This document shows, piece by piece, positions 7,732 through 18,299 of a stretch of DNA of 64,000 bases. The DNA comes from CAWCBH01 sp963793785 (lineage in GTDB: Bacteria > Actinomycetota > Thermoleophilia > Solirubrobacterales > 70-9). The stretch lies in NCBI GenBank assembly GCA_963793785.1, contig CAWCBH010000003.1:1798001-1862000 (forward strand). Direction: 5' to 3'. The translations under genes and the position numbers were made by a program. The notes under the pieces are model-generated. The model did no database searches. It was given only the letters and a program-made list of their open reading frames with translations, and was not told where the DNA came from. The first letter of the stretch is position 1; the number at the start of each line of letters is the position of its first letter.

Positions 7732-9120
7732 CTACCAGAGCCGGCTGGCTCGCCTGACCTCGCAGCTGAACAGCAGGTCCCGGCCGCCGCCGCCGATACA
7801 GGTGTCGCGACCGCCCTCGCCGTCGAGGCGGTCGTTGCCGCCGCCGCCTTCGAGGCGGTCGCGGCCGCCGCCGCCGCAGGCGCCGTCGTTGCCGCCGAGC
7901 GCCCGCACGGTGTCGGCGCCGCCGAGGGCCAGGAACCCGTCGGCGCGACTGCTGCCGATCAGCAGCTCGGAGCCGTTGGTCCCGACGCTGTTGATGACGA
8001 CGCCGCGGCAGCGGGTCAGCTCCCAGGCGCCGATGTCGCAGCGACCCTGACCCTCGAGGCGTCGCGGGACGCCGCGCTGGTCGGTCGGCGGACAATCGCT
8101 CGCGGCGTTGATCGCCGGGCTCGTCTTGCGCAGGTTGACCGTCTCGGTCGGCCCGCCGAAGTCGCCGAGCCCGATGATCCGGGCGCTGCGGTTGATGATG
8201 TCGCCGCGGCGGCTCTGATAGCCGCAGCCGTTCGTGTTGGCGATCAGGTTCTGGCCCAGCGAGGTGATCGCACCGCCGATCTTGGCGCAGTCGTGGGCCT
8301 CGCGGCCGTTGTCGAAGTTGCCGCCGACCAGGGTGTCGGCAAGCACCAGGCTGCTCGGCGGACCCGAGGAGAAGACGAAGATCCCCGCGCCGTCACCGGA
8401 GTTGGTGCGGTTGTTCGAGACGGTCACGTTTCGCAGGTTTACGGTCCCGCCGCCTACCCAGATCCCGCCACCGTCCTGATCGGCGGTGTTGCCATAAACG
8501 GTCGAGTTGCGCAGCAGGGCCGAGCCGGCAATGTTGGCAAAGCCCCCGCCGGAAGCGGCGTTGCTGTTCACGATCGTCGAGCTGTCAACCGTGAGGATGC
8601 CGCCCTGGTTGAGGATTCCGCCACCGACCGGCGGAAAGCTGAAACCACCGTCGATCATGAGGTCCTGGAGCCTGACGCCTCTTCCGCCGGCGAAGGTGTG
8701 GAAGACCCGCTCGCCCGAGATGAGGCTGGTCACGACCGTCGGCCGCAGCCCGACGTGAACGATGTCAACCGGCTGGGTGAGGTCGAGGTCGCCGTAGAGC
8801 GCAGCATCCTCGGCGGTCGGCGTCGGAGGAGTGGCCTGGCGGTTGAGCCTGAAATTGCCGGACGGGACCGTGATCGTGTCCTGACCTGCTCCTGCCAGGC
8901 AGCCGGGCGCCTGTGCGTTGGAGTCGTTGTTGGAGGACCAGACCGCCTCGCGCAGCGAGCAGCGGGGTCCGGAGCCGAGCTCGTCGACTGTCGTGTTGAC
9001 CGTGATCGTCGTCGCTGCTGCGCTGGAAGGAAGCGCGAGAAGCAGTCCGACCGCTGACAACGCCAGCAAGCCTCGCCGCAACCTCGACCGCGTCCGTGGT
9101 GTTCTGGACCTACCCTGCAT
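7732..9120 (-). CDS. Secreted CSLREA-domain right-handed beta-helix protein with RTX-like tail
   Basis: 462 residues from ATG at 9120. That start is fixed by AGGAGGT at 9126-9132, five bases upstream. A twin-arginine-rich signal region is followed by LLALSAVGLLLALPSSAAA. Then comes the CSLREA-type entry motif (PRCSLREAVWSSNND) and repeated beta-helix rungs with GGGI and NSTVYGNTADQDGGGI patterns, as in Pmp-like and choice-of-anchor proteins. The last 75 residues hold Gly-Asp repeats (GGADTVRALGGNDGACGGGG). Probably an extracellular adhesin or polysaccharide-binding protein. Its start overlaps the 5' end of the divergent sulfatase frame. Confidence 0.8.
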   Translation of the reverse strand: MQGRSRTPRTRSRLRRGLLALSAVGLLLALPSSAAATTITVNTTVDELGSGPRCSLREAVWSSNNDSNAQAPGCLAGAGQDTITVPSGNFRLNRQATPPTPTAEDAALYGDLDLTQPVDIVHVGLRPTVVTSLISGERVFHTFAGGRGVRLQDLMIDGGFSFPPVGGGILNQGGILTVDSSTIVNSNAASGGGFANIAGSALLRNSTVYGNTADQDGGGIWVGGGTVNLRNVTVSNNRTNSGDGAGIFVFSSGPPSSLVLADTLVGGNFDNGREAHDCAKIGGAITSLGQNLIANTNGCGYQSRRGDIINRSARIIGLGDFGGPTETVNLRKTSPAINAASDCPPTDQRGVPRRLEGQGRCDIGAWELTRCRGVVINSVGTNGSELLIGSSRADGFLALGGADTVRALGGNDGACGGGGRDRLEGGGGNDRLDGEGGRDTCIGGGGRDLLFSCEVRRASRLW

Positions 9121-10661
9121 CACCGACCTCCTGCCGTTGGAGCCTTCGCTTGCCTTCGACCCTAATCGACACCCGGGCCTCTGTCGCACAAAAACACCCG
9201 CGGCCGCAAAGTCGCGGTGCGACCGCGCTGTCGGCATTGTTCGTCGCCCTCGCGATCGGCCTGCTGGTGGCCGTCGCCGGCTCTCCCCCGGCCGCCGGTC
9301 AGGCGCCCGGACAACCCAACATCGTCGTCGTCATGACCGACGACCAGACCGTCAACCAGACCCGGGTGATGGGGACGACCCAACGGCTGCTGCGGGATCG
9401 CGGCGTCAGCTTCACCCGCGCGTTTGCCTCCTACCCGCTCTGCTGCCCCTCGCGGGCGACCTTCCTGACCGGCCAGCACAGCCACAACCACGGCGTGCTC
9501 GGCAACGGCACTCCGATCGGCGGCTTCGACGCCCTCGATCGCAACGACACCCTCGGGGTCTGGCTGCAGGACGCGGGCTACCGGACGATCCAGGTCGGCA
9601 AGTTCCTGAACGGCTACGGAGTCCGGAATCCGACCTTCGTCCCGCCCGGCTGGGACGAGTGGATCGCGGCTCCCGACTCGACCACCAACCGCTACTTCAA
9701 CTACGACCTGAACGAGAACGGCAGCCCTGGTCACCTACGGCGGCTCCCCCGGCGACTACAAGACCGATGTCTATACCGAGCACGGCGATCCAGCAACTGC
9801 GCGACCCGCGCCTCTCCGGACCGGCTGCGCAACCGTTCTTCATGTACGTCGGCTACACGGCGCCCCACCTGCCGGCCAACTCGGCTCCCCGTCACCAAGG
9901 CCGCTTTCAGCGGCAAGGCGCTGCCCCGCCCGAGCTCCTTCAACGAGCGCAACGTCGCCGACAAGCCGCGCTTCATCCGCCGGCTGAACAGGCTCAACGG
10001 GTCACGGGTCCGCAGGGTCACCCGCAACCACCGCAGCCAACTGCGCTCGCTGCTCTCCGTCGACGAGGGGATCGGCCGCATCGTCGACGAGCTCGCCGCC
10101 CAGGGGCTGCTCGGCGACACCTACGTCATCTTCACCTCCGACAACGGCTTCTTCAGCGGCGAGCACCGGGTCGCGAAGGGCAAGTACCTGCCCTATGAGC
10201 CGTCGATCCGGGTGCCGCTGATCATCCGCGGCCCGGGGCTCGGCGCCGGAGCCCGCTCCGACGAGCTGGTCTCAAACGTCGACCTGGCTCCGACGATCCT
10301 GCAGCTCGCCGGGGCCGGCGCGACCGTGACCGTGGACGGGCGCTCGCTGCTCCCGTTCGCCCGCAACACGACGCTTCGCAGCGGCCGGCCGATCTTCCTG
10401 GAGGCCAACAGCGTCGACGACCCCTCGACCGGGATCCCCTACTCCGGCCTGCGCACGCGGCGCTTCAAGTACATCCGCTACCGCAGCGGCGAGGAGGAGC
10501 TGTACGACCTCGCCCGCGACCCCAACGAGCTCGCCTCGCGCCACCGCGCCCGTAGCTACCGGCGCACGCGGGCTGCCCTGCGGGCACGGCTGGGGAGGTA
10601 CCGCGACTGCGCCGGAGCGGGCTGCCGCGCGGGAGTCGGCAGCATCCCGGGGCCGCGCTGA
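9096..10661 (+). CDS. Type I sulfatase, secreted; three single-base insertions
   Basis: Sulfatase of the alkaline-phosphatase superfamily. The metal-binding start PNIVVVMTDDQTVNQT follows a hydrophobic export signal (ALFVALAIGLLVAVAG). The formylglycine motif is CCPSR in PLCCPSRATFLTG, where the first Cys would be oxidised. Later come TSDNGFFSGEH and the C-terminal RTRRFKYIRYRSGEEELYDL. The middle is in other frames. Removing one base near 9723, 9782 and 9884 gives one continuous protein, and three insertions restore the original frame. The start is uncertain: GTG at 9096 lies inside the divergent neighbour, and TTG at 9150 is an alternative. Substrate unknown; sulfated glycans are usual. Confidence 0.8.
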   Translation: MVFWTYPASPTSCRWSLRLPSTLIDTRASVAQKHPRPQSRGATALSALFVALAIGLLVAVAGSPPAAGQAPGQPNIVVVMTDDQTVNQTRVMGTTQRLLRDRGVSFTRAFASYPLCCPSRATFLTGQHSHNHGVLGNGTPIGGFDALDRNDTLGVWLQDAGYRTIQVGKFLNGYGVRNPTFVPPGWDEWIAAPDSTTNRYFNYDLNENGSPGHLRRLPRRLQDRCLYRARRSSNCATRASPDRLRNRSSCTSATRRPTCRPTRLPVTKAAFSGKALPRPSSFNERNVADKPRFIRRLNRLNGSRVRRVTRNHRSQLRSLLSVDEGIGRIVDELAAQGLLGDTYVIFTSDNGFFSGEHRVAKGKYLPYEPSIRVPLIIRGPGLGAGARSDELVSNVDLAPTILQLAGAGATVTVDGRSLLPFARNTTLRSGRPIFLEANSVDDPSTGIPYSGLRTRRFKYIRYRSGEEELYDLARDPNELASRHRARSYRRTRAALRARLGRYRDCAGAGCRAGVGSIPGPR

Positions 10662-10667
10662 GCCCGG

Positions 10668-11087
10668 TCAGCCCTGGTGGCGAGCGGTTGCGCGCTCGCG
10701 GATGAACTCGACGATCTCGTCGGTGCCGGCGCCGGGGGTGAAGACCTCGGCCACCCCGAGCTGCTTCAGCTCCGGGATGTCGTCGGCGGGGATCGTCCCG
10801 CCGACTGTCACCAGCACGTCGTCGATCCCCTGCTCGGACAGCAGCTCGACCACGCGGGGCACCAGGGTCATATGGGCTCCGGAAAGGATCGAGAGGCCGA
10901 CCGCGTCGGCGTCCTCCTGGATCACCGTCTCGGCGATCTGCTCGGGCGTCTGATGAAGCCCCGTATAGATCACCTCCATGCCGGCGTCACGCAGCGCCCT
11001 GGCGATGATCTTCGCGCCCCGGTCGTGGCCGTCGAGGCCGGGCTTGGCGACGACGACGCGGATCTTGCGGGCGGTTGCGGAGCTCAT
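10668..11087 (-). CDS. Cobalamin-binding subunit of methylmalonyl-CoA mutase
   Basis: 139 residues forming one B12-binding domain. The base-off histidine motif DxHxxG is seen as GLDGHDRGAK. LSGAHM and a GGTIP segment follow, as in the C-terminal domain of methylmalonyl-CoA mutase. The catalytic TIM-barrel subunit is encoded separately at 12956-14607 on the same strand, so the mutase is split. ATG at 11087 is preceded by TAACCT 9 bases upstream, which suggests a leaderless mRNA. The gene ends six bases from the convergent sulfatase. Confidence 0.9.
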   Translation of the reverse strand: MSSATARKIRVVVAKPGLDGHDRGAKIIARALRDAGMEVIYTGLHQTPEQIAETVIQEDADAVGLSILSGAHMTLVPRVVELLSEQGIDDVLVTVGGTIPADDIPELKQLGVAEVFTPGAGTDEIVEFIRERATARHQG

Positions 11088-11096
11088 CGCGGCGAA

Positions 11097-11102
11097 AGGT
11101 TA
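11097..11102 (-). promoter_or_regulatory. -10 box (TAACCT) of the B12 subunit gene
   Basis: TAACCT on the minus strand ends 9 bases before the ATG at 11087, and there is no Shine-Dalgarno sequence. This is the spacing expected for leaderless transcription. Confidence 0.45.
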
Positions 11103-11125
11103 GGCGAGGTCGGGCAAATGTCGCC

Positions 11126-11521
11126 TCAGCTGGTCAGGCCGAGCTTGCGAAGTGCCGCCTCGCGATCCGTGTAGGCGGTCAACCGCACGAGCTTGCCGTC
11201 GCGGATCCGCGAGTGCCAGGCGACGGGGTAGCGAATCTCGGTCCCGCTGCGCCCGGTGGCACCGAAGACCCCGAGCACCAGCACAGAGTCGCCGAGGTCG
11301 CGGATCTCCTCGACGTCGATCGTGCGCTCGGCCCAGTCCTCGTCCATGTCGGCCATGAAGGCCCGCACGCCGTCATGGCCGCTGTACTCGCCGCCGGCCA
11401 GCCGCGCCCGCACCGGCACCATCTCGATCGCCGGGTCGCAGAGATCGATCATCCCGTCGACGTCGCCGCGGTTGTATGCGTCGATTCCGCGCCGAACGGT
11501 CTCTGCGTCCTCCGAGCTCAC
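11126..11521 (-). CDS. NTF2/SnoaL-like protein
   Basis: 131 residues from GTG at 11521. Longer upstream readings are Arg-rich and unlike a protein. The sequence has the SnoaL-like cone-fold pattern: an N-terminal helix (ETVRRGIDAYNRGDVDGMIDL), then strands with AIEMVPVRARLAGG, SGHDGVRAFMADMDEDW and a final AWHSRIRDGKLVRLTAY. Such proteins are small isomerases, hydrolases or ligand-binding proteins, and the substrate cannot be told from sequence. Monocistronic, divergent from the M50 protease gene. Confidence 0.75.
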   Translation of the reverse strand: MSSEDAETVRRGIDAYNRGDVDGMIDLCDPAIEMVPVRARLAGGEYSGHDGVRAFMADMDEDWAERTIDVEEIRDLGDSVLVLGVFGATGRSGTEIRYPVAWHSRIRDGKLVRLTAYTDREAALRKLGLTS

Positions 11522-11678
11522 AAGGGCGAGTATGGCGTCTCGCAGCGGCGCTGGCAACAGCCTCGCGGGGGCCGAATCAGTGCGGCGGCTGCGCCGCCTG
11601 ACCTGCCTGTGCCGCGGCTGGCCGCCGCGGCAAGACAACTCCCCGGTCCAGGAGGCGCCGCTGCCACAATCAGAGGCG

Positions 11679-12539
11679 ATGGAACGCGAGTCGTTCTCCT
11701 ACCGACCGCCGCAACCGGCGACCGATCCCCCGGCGCCGGCGCCCTCGCGCGCCGGCGAGGACAGGGGCCCCTGGAAGCGCCTCGGCGGCGTGCTGGTGGC
11801 AGCCGGCCTGCTGGCGCTGAAGTTCGGCGCCAAGCTGAAAGCCCTGCTGCTTCTGCTGCCGAAGCTGAAGCTGCTCTCGACCTCGGCGACGATGCTGGTC
11901 TCGATCGCCGCCTACGCGCTGATCTGGGGCTGGAGCTTCGCGGTCGGCTTCGTGCTCTTGCTCTTCGTCCACGAGATCGGCCACGTCCTGCAGCTGCGGC
12001 GGGAGGGCATCGCCGCCAGCGCGCCGATGTTCATTCCCTTCCTCGGGGCGGTGGTGATGATGAAGGAGCTGCCCAAGGACGCCGCGGCCGAGGCCCGCGT
12101 GGGGCTCGCCGGCCCGGTGCTCGGCTCGCTCGGCGCCCTGGTGCCGCTGGGGATCTACGCGCTGACCGGCGAGGAGCTGTTCAAGGCGCTCGCCTTCGTC
12201 GGCTTCTTCCTCAACCTCTTCAACCTGCTGCCGGTGCTGCCGCTCGACGGCGGCCGGGCGATGGCGGCGCTCTCGCCGGCCCTCTGGCTGATCGGCTTCG
12301 CGCTGCTGGTCGGCGCCGCCTTCCTGTACCCGAACCCGATCATGCTGCTGATCCTGATCTTCGGCGGGTTCGAGACCTGGCGCCGCTGGCGGCAGCGCAA
12401 GGACCCCGAGGCGCAGCGCTATCACCGCGTCTCGCGACGCGACCGGATCGCCGTCGCGAGCGTCTACCTGGGGCTGGCGGCGCTGCTGGCACTGGGCATG
12501 GATGCGACCTTCATCGAGCGCGACTTCGACGACGTCTAG
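11679..12539 (+). CDS. M50-family (site-2) zinc metalloprotease
   Basis: 286 residues from ATG at 11679. A proline-rich cytosolic N-terminus of about 40 residues is followed by several membrane segments. The zinc site is HEIGH in LLLFVHEIGHVLQ. The second M50 motif is NLLPVLPLDGGR, with the metal-binding Asp. This is a polytopic intramembrane protease of the rhomboid-independent S2P type, similar to short family members without a PDZ domain. Its substrate is unknown; anti-sigma factors or membrane proteins are usual. The VOC gene follows 12 bases later. Confidence 0.88.
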   Translation: MERESFSYRPPQPATDPPAPAPSRAGEDRGPWKRLGGVLVAAGLLALKFGAKLKALLLLLPKLKLLSTSATMLVSIAAYALIWGWSFAVGFVLLLFVHEIGHVLQLRREGIAASAPMFIPFLGAVVMMKELPKDAAAEARVGLAGPVLGSLGALVPLGIYALTGEELFKALAFVGFFLNLFNLLPVLPLDGGRAMAALSPALWLIGFALLVGAAFLYPNPIMLLILIFGGFETWRRWRQRKDPEAQRYHRVSRRDRIAVASVYLGLAALLALGMDATFIERDFDDV

Positions 12540-12551
12540 GAAAGGAGCAAC

Positions 12552-12955
12552 GTGAAGACAGAGGCGACCTCGGTCACGGGAGTCGACTTCATCGCAGTCC
12601 CCACAGAGGACTTCGAGCGGGCGTCCGAGTTCTACGAGTCGGTGCTGGGGCTCACTCCGTCGAAGAGATGGGGAGACATGCCCGCCGGCGAGTTCGAGAC
12701 CGGCAGCCTGACGATCGCGATCATGCAGTCGGACGCCTTCGGCATGGCGTTCGAGCGCCATTCGCACCCGATCGCGCTGCACGTCGAGGACGTAGAGGCT
12801 GCCCGCGCCGAGCTCGAGTCCGCGGGGGTTGCCTTCCACGCCGACACACTCGACAGCGGGGTCTGCCACATGGCCCACTTCTCGGATCCCGACGGCAATG
12901 CCCTGATGCTTCACCACCGCTACGCGCCGCCCGGGCAGAAGCCGGACGCCGGGGC

Positions 12956-12959
<4 letters not shown>
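12552..12959 (+). CDS. VOC/glyoxalase-fold protein
   Basis: 135 residues with two beta-alpha-beta-beta-beta modules (GVDFIAVPTEDFERASEFYESVLGL and HPIALHVEDVEAARAELESAGV). It starts at GTG 12552 behind AAAGGAG (12541-12547). The usual metal-ligand His of the first strand is Asp, and the usual Glu in the last strand is Met (NALMLHH). A glyoxalase I or methylmalonyl-CoA epimerase role is therefore doubtful despite the mutase neighbour. Its stop codon TAG interlocks with the stop of the convergent mutase gene through CTAG at 12956-12959. Confidence 0.8.
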
Positions 12960-14607
<1,648 letters not shown>

Positions 14608-14613
14608 GGGCAC

Positions 14614-14619
14614 AGTCTA
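14614..14619 (-). promoter_or_regulatory. -10 box (TAGACT) of the mutase gene
   Basis: TAGACT on the minus strand, 6 bases before the ATG at 14607 and without a ribosome site. The alternative GTG at 14613 would touch the box, so the box helps to fix the start. Confidence 0.5.
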
Positions 14620-14651
14620 GGAGGCGGCCAGGCACCTTTCGGCATCGCGAA

Positions 14652-14694
14652 CTGTGTCCCGTAGGCGTCCCTATGCGGGGGCGAGGGGACACAG
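14652..14694. repeat. Inverted repeat CTGTGTCCC / GGGACACAG
   Basis: Perfect 9-bp arms at 14652-14660 and 14686-14694, separated by 25 bases that contain further GC-rich complementarity. It lies between the 3' end of the thiolase-HAD operon and the promoter of the mutase gene. It could be a terminator for the former, though it has no T-run, or a dispersed palindromic element. Confidence 0.4.
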
Positions 14695-14718
14695 ATCGGC
14701 TGCCCGACGCTTCGCGGC

Positions 14719-15522
14719 TTAACGGCGGCGCTGAGCGCTGCGGCCGCCGAAGCGCCGCGGTGGCGGCTTGCGCCGGGCGGCAAGCGCCCGGCTTCCCCAG
14801 CCCAGCGTCGCCGCAAAGGCCGCGGCACCGGCGATCGCGAGGCGGCGGCCGAGGCGTTCGAAGCGCATCACCTGCCAGCCCTCCTCGCGGGCAATCTCGG
14901 CCAGCCCCGGGTCGGGGTTGACGACCACCGCGTGGCCGACGGCGCGCAGCATCGGCAGGTCGGAGCTGGCGTCCGAGTAGGCGTAGGAGGCGGCGAGGTC
15001 GATCTCGTGCTCGGAGGCGAAGCGCTCGATCGCCTCGACCTTGCCGGGCCCGTAGACGAACGGGCCGTCGAGGCGGCCGGTGAAGTTGCCGTCCGCACCG
15101 ACCTCGTAGCAGGTGCCGATCCCGCCCTCCATCTGCAGTACCTGCGCCAGCGAGGAGACGATGCCGTTGCCGGCGGCGCTGACGATGAACGTCGGCCGCC
15201 CTTCGTCCTGGTGGCGCCAGATCTCCTCCAGCATCTGCGGATAGATCCGCGGCAGGATCGCTGCCATCACCTCCGGCCCCATGCGGTCGATGTCGCGGCC
15301 GGCCACGCCGGTCATCAGCTCGCGGGCGACCTTGAGCACGTCGGCGGTCTCCTCGTCGCTGGCGCCGCGCAGCCGATAGCGCAGGTGGTCGATTGCCCAG
15401 CTCGCCAGCTGCCGGCGGCTGACGATTCCCTGCCGCGCCGCCACGCGGGCGAACGGCATCCCCGACGAGCCCGCCATCAGGGTCTTGTCGAGGTCGAAAA
15501 ACGCGGCGCCCTGGGACGCCAT
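14719..15522 (-). CDS. HAD-IB family phosphatase (SerB-like)
   Basis: 267 residues. Motif I is FFDLDKTLM with the nucleophile Asp and the acid/base Asp two positions on. Motif II is the Ser in FIVSAAG, the Lys lies in GPGKVEAI and motif III is SDASSDLPML. The family includes phosphoserine phosphatase and phospholipid- or lysophosphatidic-acid-type phosphatases. The cap region is the IB type. A basic C-terminal tail follows a short hydrophobic segment (IAGAAAFAATLGW), suggesting membrane association. It starts 8 bases after the thiolase stop and is cotranscribed with it. Confidence 0.85.
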   Translation of the reverse strand: MASQGAAFFDLDKTLMAGSSGMPFARVAARQGIVSRRQLASWAIDHLRYRLRGASDEETADVLKVARELMTGVAGRDIDRMGPEVMAAILPRIYPQMLEEIWRHQDEGRPTFIVSAAGNGIVSSLAQVLQMEGGIGTCYEVGADGNFTGRLDGPFVYGPGKVEAIERFASEHEIDLAASYAYSDASSDLPMLRAVGHAVVVNPDPGLAEIAREEGWQVMRFERLGRRLAIAGAAAFAATLGWGSRALAARRKPPPRRFGGRSAQRRR

Positions 15523-15529
15523 GCTCGCG

Positions 15530-16717
15530 TTACCCGCCGTTGACCTCGAGCACGATCGCGTCGCCCTGGCCGCCGCCCGAGCAAATCGCGGCGCATCCGA
15601 GGCCGCCGCCGCGCCGGCGCAGCTCGTGGACGAGCGCGCCGACGATCCGCGCGCCGGAGGCGCCGATCGGATGCCCGAGCGCGATCGCGCCGCCGTTGAC
15701 GTTGACGTTCTCGTCCTCGATCCCGAGCATCCGCAGGGAGTTGATCGCCACCGACGCGAAGGCCTCGTTGATCTCCCAGAGGTCGACGTCCTCGGCGCTG
15801 CTTGCCGATCTTCTCCAGCGCCTGCTGGGCGGCCCGCGCCGGGGTCTTCGCCAGGTAGGGGAAGTCATCGGCGACGGCGCCGTAGGAGAGGACCTTCGCG
15901 ATCGGCCGGCGGCCGTTCTCGCGACGCCCACTCCTCGGAGGCGACGATCACCGCCCCGGCCCCGTCGTTTACGCCGGGGGCGTTGCCGGCGGTGTGGGTG
16001 GCGTCGTCGCCGCCGATCGCCTTCAGCTTCGCCAGCGTCTCGATCGTCGTGTCGGGCGCGGATCGCCTCGTCGGCCTCGACCTCGGTCTCGGCCTTGCGC
16101 GACTTCACGGTCACCGAGACGATCTCCTCGGCCAGGCGGCCCTCGTCGGTCGCCTTCGCCGCCAGCTGGTGCGAGCGGGCCGCGAAGCGGTCCATGTCGG
16201 CGCGGGTGATCTCGAGCTCGTTGGAGACCTCGCTCGCCTCGTTGATCATCTGCTTGTCGGTGAACGGATTGGTCAGCCCGTCGTGGGTCATCGCGTCAAT
16301 CGCCTGCACGTCGCCCATCCGGAAGCCGAAGCGTGCCCCGGGCAGCAGGTAGGGAGCCTGGCTCATCGACTCCATGCCGCCGGTGACCGCGATCTCGACG
16401 TCGCCGGCCCGGACCGCCTGGTCGGCAAGCCCGATCGCCCGCATCCCCGAAGCGCAGACCTTGTTGATCGTCTCCGAGGGGACCTCCTTCGGGATCCCGG
16501 CCTCGATCTGGGCCTGCCGGGAGGGGATCTGTCCCTGGCCCGCCTGCAGGACCTGGCCGAAGACGACCTGCTGCACCTGCTCGGGCTCGACTTCGGCGCG
16601 CTGCAGCGCCGCTTCGATCGCCCTACCGCCGAGCTCGGTGGCGTCGAGCGAGGCGAGGGCCCCGCCCATCTTCCCGAACGGGGTTCTGGCGCTTGAAAGG
16701 ATCACTGTGCTGGGCAT
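15530..16717 (-). CDS. Acetyl-CoA acetyltransferase (thiolase), three single-base insertions
   Basis: Condenses or cleaves acetyl-CoA and acyl-CoA units. The nucleophile Cys88 is in KVCASGMRA. The C-terminal catalytic His is in GGAIALGHPIGASGAR and the second Cys in AICSGGGQGDA. Between about 15797 and 16062 the apparent protein is Arg-rich nonsense. Removing one base near 16062, 15925 and 15797 restores a normal thiolase loop domain (for example NAPGVNDGAGAVIVAS). Three insertions leave the overall frame unchanged, so one long frame hides the damage. An AGGAAGG site precedes the ATG at 16717. Confidence 0.88.
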   Translation of the reverse strand: MPSTVILSSARTPFGKMGGALASLDATELGGRAIEAALQRAEVEPEQVQQVVFGQVLQAGQGQIPSRQAQIEAGIPKEVPSETINKVCASGMRAIGLADQAVRAGDVEIAVTGGMESMSQAPYLLPGARFGFRMGDVQAIDAMTHDGLTNPFTDKQMINEASEVSNELEITRADMDRFAARSHQLAAKATDEGRLAEEIVSVTVKSRKAETEVEADEAIRARHDDRDAGEAEGDRRRRRHPHRRQRPRRKRRGRGGDRRLRGVGVARTAAGRSRRSSPTAPSPMTSPTWRRPRRGPPSRRWRRSASSAEDVDLWEINEAFASVAINSLRMLGIEDENVNVNGGAIALGHPIGASGARIVGALVHELRRRGGGLGCAAICSGGGQGDAIVLEVNGG

Positions 16718-16818
16718 TCATGCCTTCCTGTGGACGAATTCGACGAGGTCTCAGGGCGCCGCCAGCGCCCGCGCTCACGATAGCGACAGGCCGTCGCCAC
16801 GGCCCCACGACGCTGGCA

Positions 16819-16824
16819 TAGACT
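16819..16824 (+). promoter_or_regulatory. -10 box (TAGACT) of the aminopeptidase gene
   Basis: TAGACT ends 10 bases before the ATG at 16835, with no ribosome site between. No good -35 hexamer is seen. Confidence 0.45.
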
Positions 16825-16834
16825 CGCGGCCGCG

Positions 16835-18266
16835 ATGAGGGTGGAGGTGCGCGACACGACGCTCGCGGACGTGGCTTCGGACCTCGTCGCCGTCGGCCTC
16901 CATGAGGGCGAGTCGCTGCCGGAGCCGCTCTCGGGTGCCCGAGGTGCCGCGGACGCTCGGCCGGAGCGCGGAAAGCTGGCCCTTCTGCACCCCGAGGGCA
17001 TCGAGCGGGCACTGGTCGCCGGCCTCGGCGCCCGCGATGAGATGGACGGCGAGCGCGCTCGCGTGGCCGGCGCCGCCGTCGCCAAGGAGGCGCGGCGGAT
17101 CGGCGCTCGCTCGCTGGCCTGGTCGGTCCCCGAGGCGACCGATCAGGGAGCGATCGCCGCCGGGCTCGTCGTCGGCACGATCCTCGCCGGCTACCGCTTC
17201 GACCGCTTTCGGGCCGCGGAGGAGGGCGAGGACACCGCCGCGATCGAGTCGCTGACCCTGCTCGGCCCCCCGGCGCTGGAGGCAGAGGCGCGAGTGGCGC
17301 AAGTCGGCGCCGAGGCCCAAAACCGGGCCCGCGAGCTGCAGGACCTGCCCGCAAACGTCGCCACGCCCGGCCTATCTGGCGGAGCGGGCGCGTGCGATCG
17401 CCGCCGCTCATGACACGGTCGAGGCGGAGATCCTCGGGCGGGCCGAGATCTCCGCCCGCAAGATGGGCGGCCTGGAGGCGGTCAGCAGGGGCAGCGAGGA
17501 GGAGCCGCGCCTGATCGTCCTGCGGCTGCGAGCCGGCGGCAGCGGCCAGACCCTGGGGCTGGTCGGCAAGGGGGTCACCTTCGACAGCGGCGGCATCTCC
17601 CTGAAGCCCTCCGCCTCGATGCACGAGATGAAGATGGACATGTCGGGAGCCGCGGCAGTCCTCGAAGCAGTCGCAGCAATCGCCGAGCTGGGCCTGGCGG
17701 CCGAGATCGTCGCCGTGGTCCCGGCGACCGAGAACATGCCCTCGGGGACCGCGACCAAGCCGGGGGACATCATCACCCAGCACAACGGCAAGACCGTCGA
17801 GGTGATCAACACCGACGCCGAGGGCCGGCTGATCCTCGCCGACGCCCTCTCCTACTGCGCCGAGCTGGGGGCGGAGCGGCTGGTGGACGTGGCGACGCTG
17901 ACCGGCGCCACGCTGGTCGCACTCGGCTCGACCCACGCGGCGCTGATCTCCAACGACGACGAGCTGGCGGCCGAGGTCCTGCGCGCCGCCGAGGCGACCG
18001 GAGAGCTGGCCTGGCGGCTGCCGCTGCATCCCGAGTACAAGGAGCTGACGAAGGGGAAGGTCGCGGACCTCGTCAACGCCGCGGCGAAGCGCAAGGCGGG
18101 GACGATCTACGCCGGGTCGTTCCTCGAGGAGTTCACCGCCGAGCGCCCCTGGGCGCACCTCGACATCGCCGGCACCGCCTGGGACGTCGGCCGCGAATAC
18201 GTCGGCGACGGAGCCAGCGGCTACGGGGTCCGCCTGCTGGTCGAGCTGGTGCGGGGGATGCACTAG
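16835..18266 (+). CDS. pepA: Leucyl aminopeptidase (M17), one frameshift
   Basis: Hexameric dimetal aminopeptidase that removes N-terminal residues from peptides. The N-terminal domain (16835 to about 17369) and the catalytic domain are in different frames. Deleting one G in acgcccggcctat gives the continuous sequence ATPAYLAERARAIAAAHDT. The catalytic half has the metal and active-site motifs VGKGVTFDSGGISLK, MKMDMSGAA and the family signature NTDAEGRLILAD. About 476 residues in all, the normal length. Cotranscribed possibly with the GMC oxidoreductase 33 bases downstream, though that gene has its own strong ribosome site. Confidence 0.9.
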
Positions 18267-18299
18267 CTTTGGCAGAGCCCCGACCGTAGGAGGAGATGC

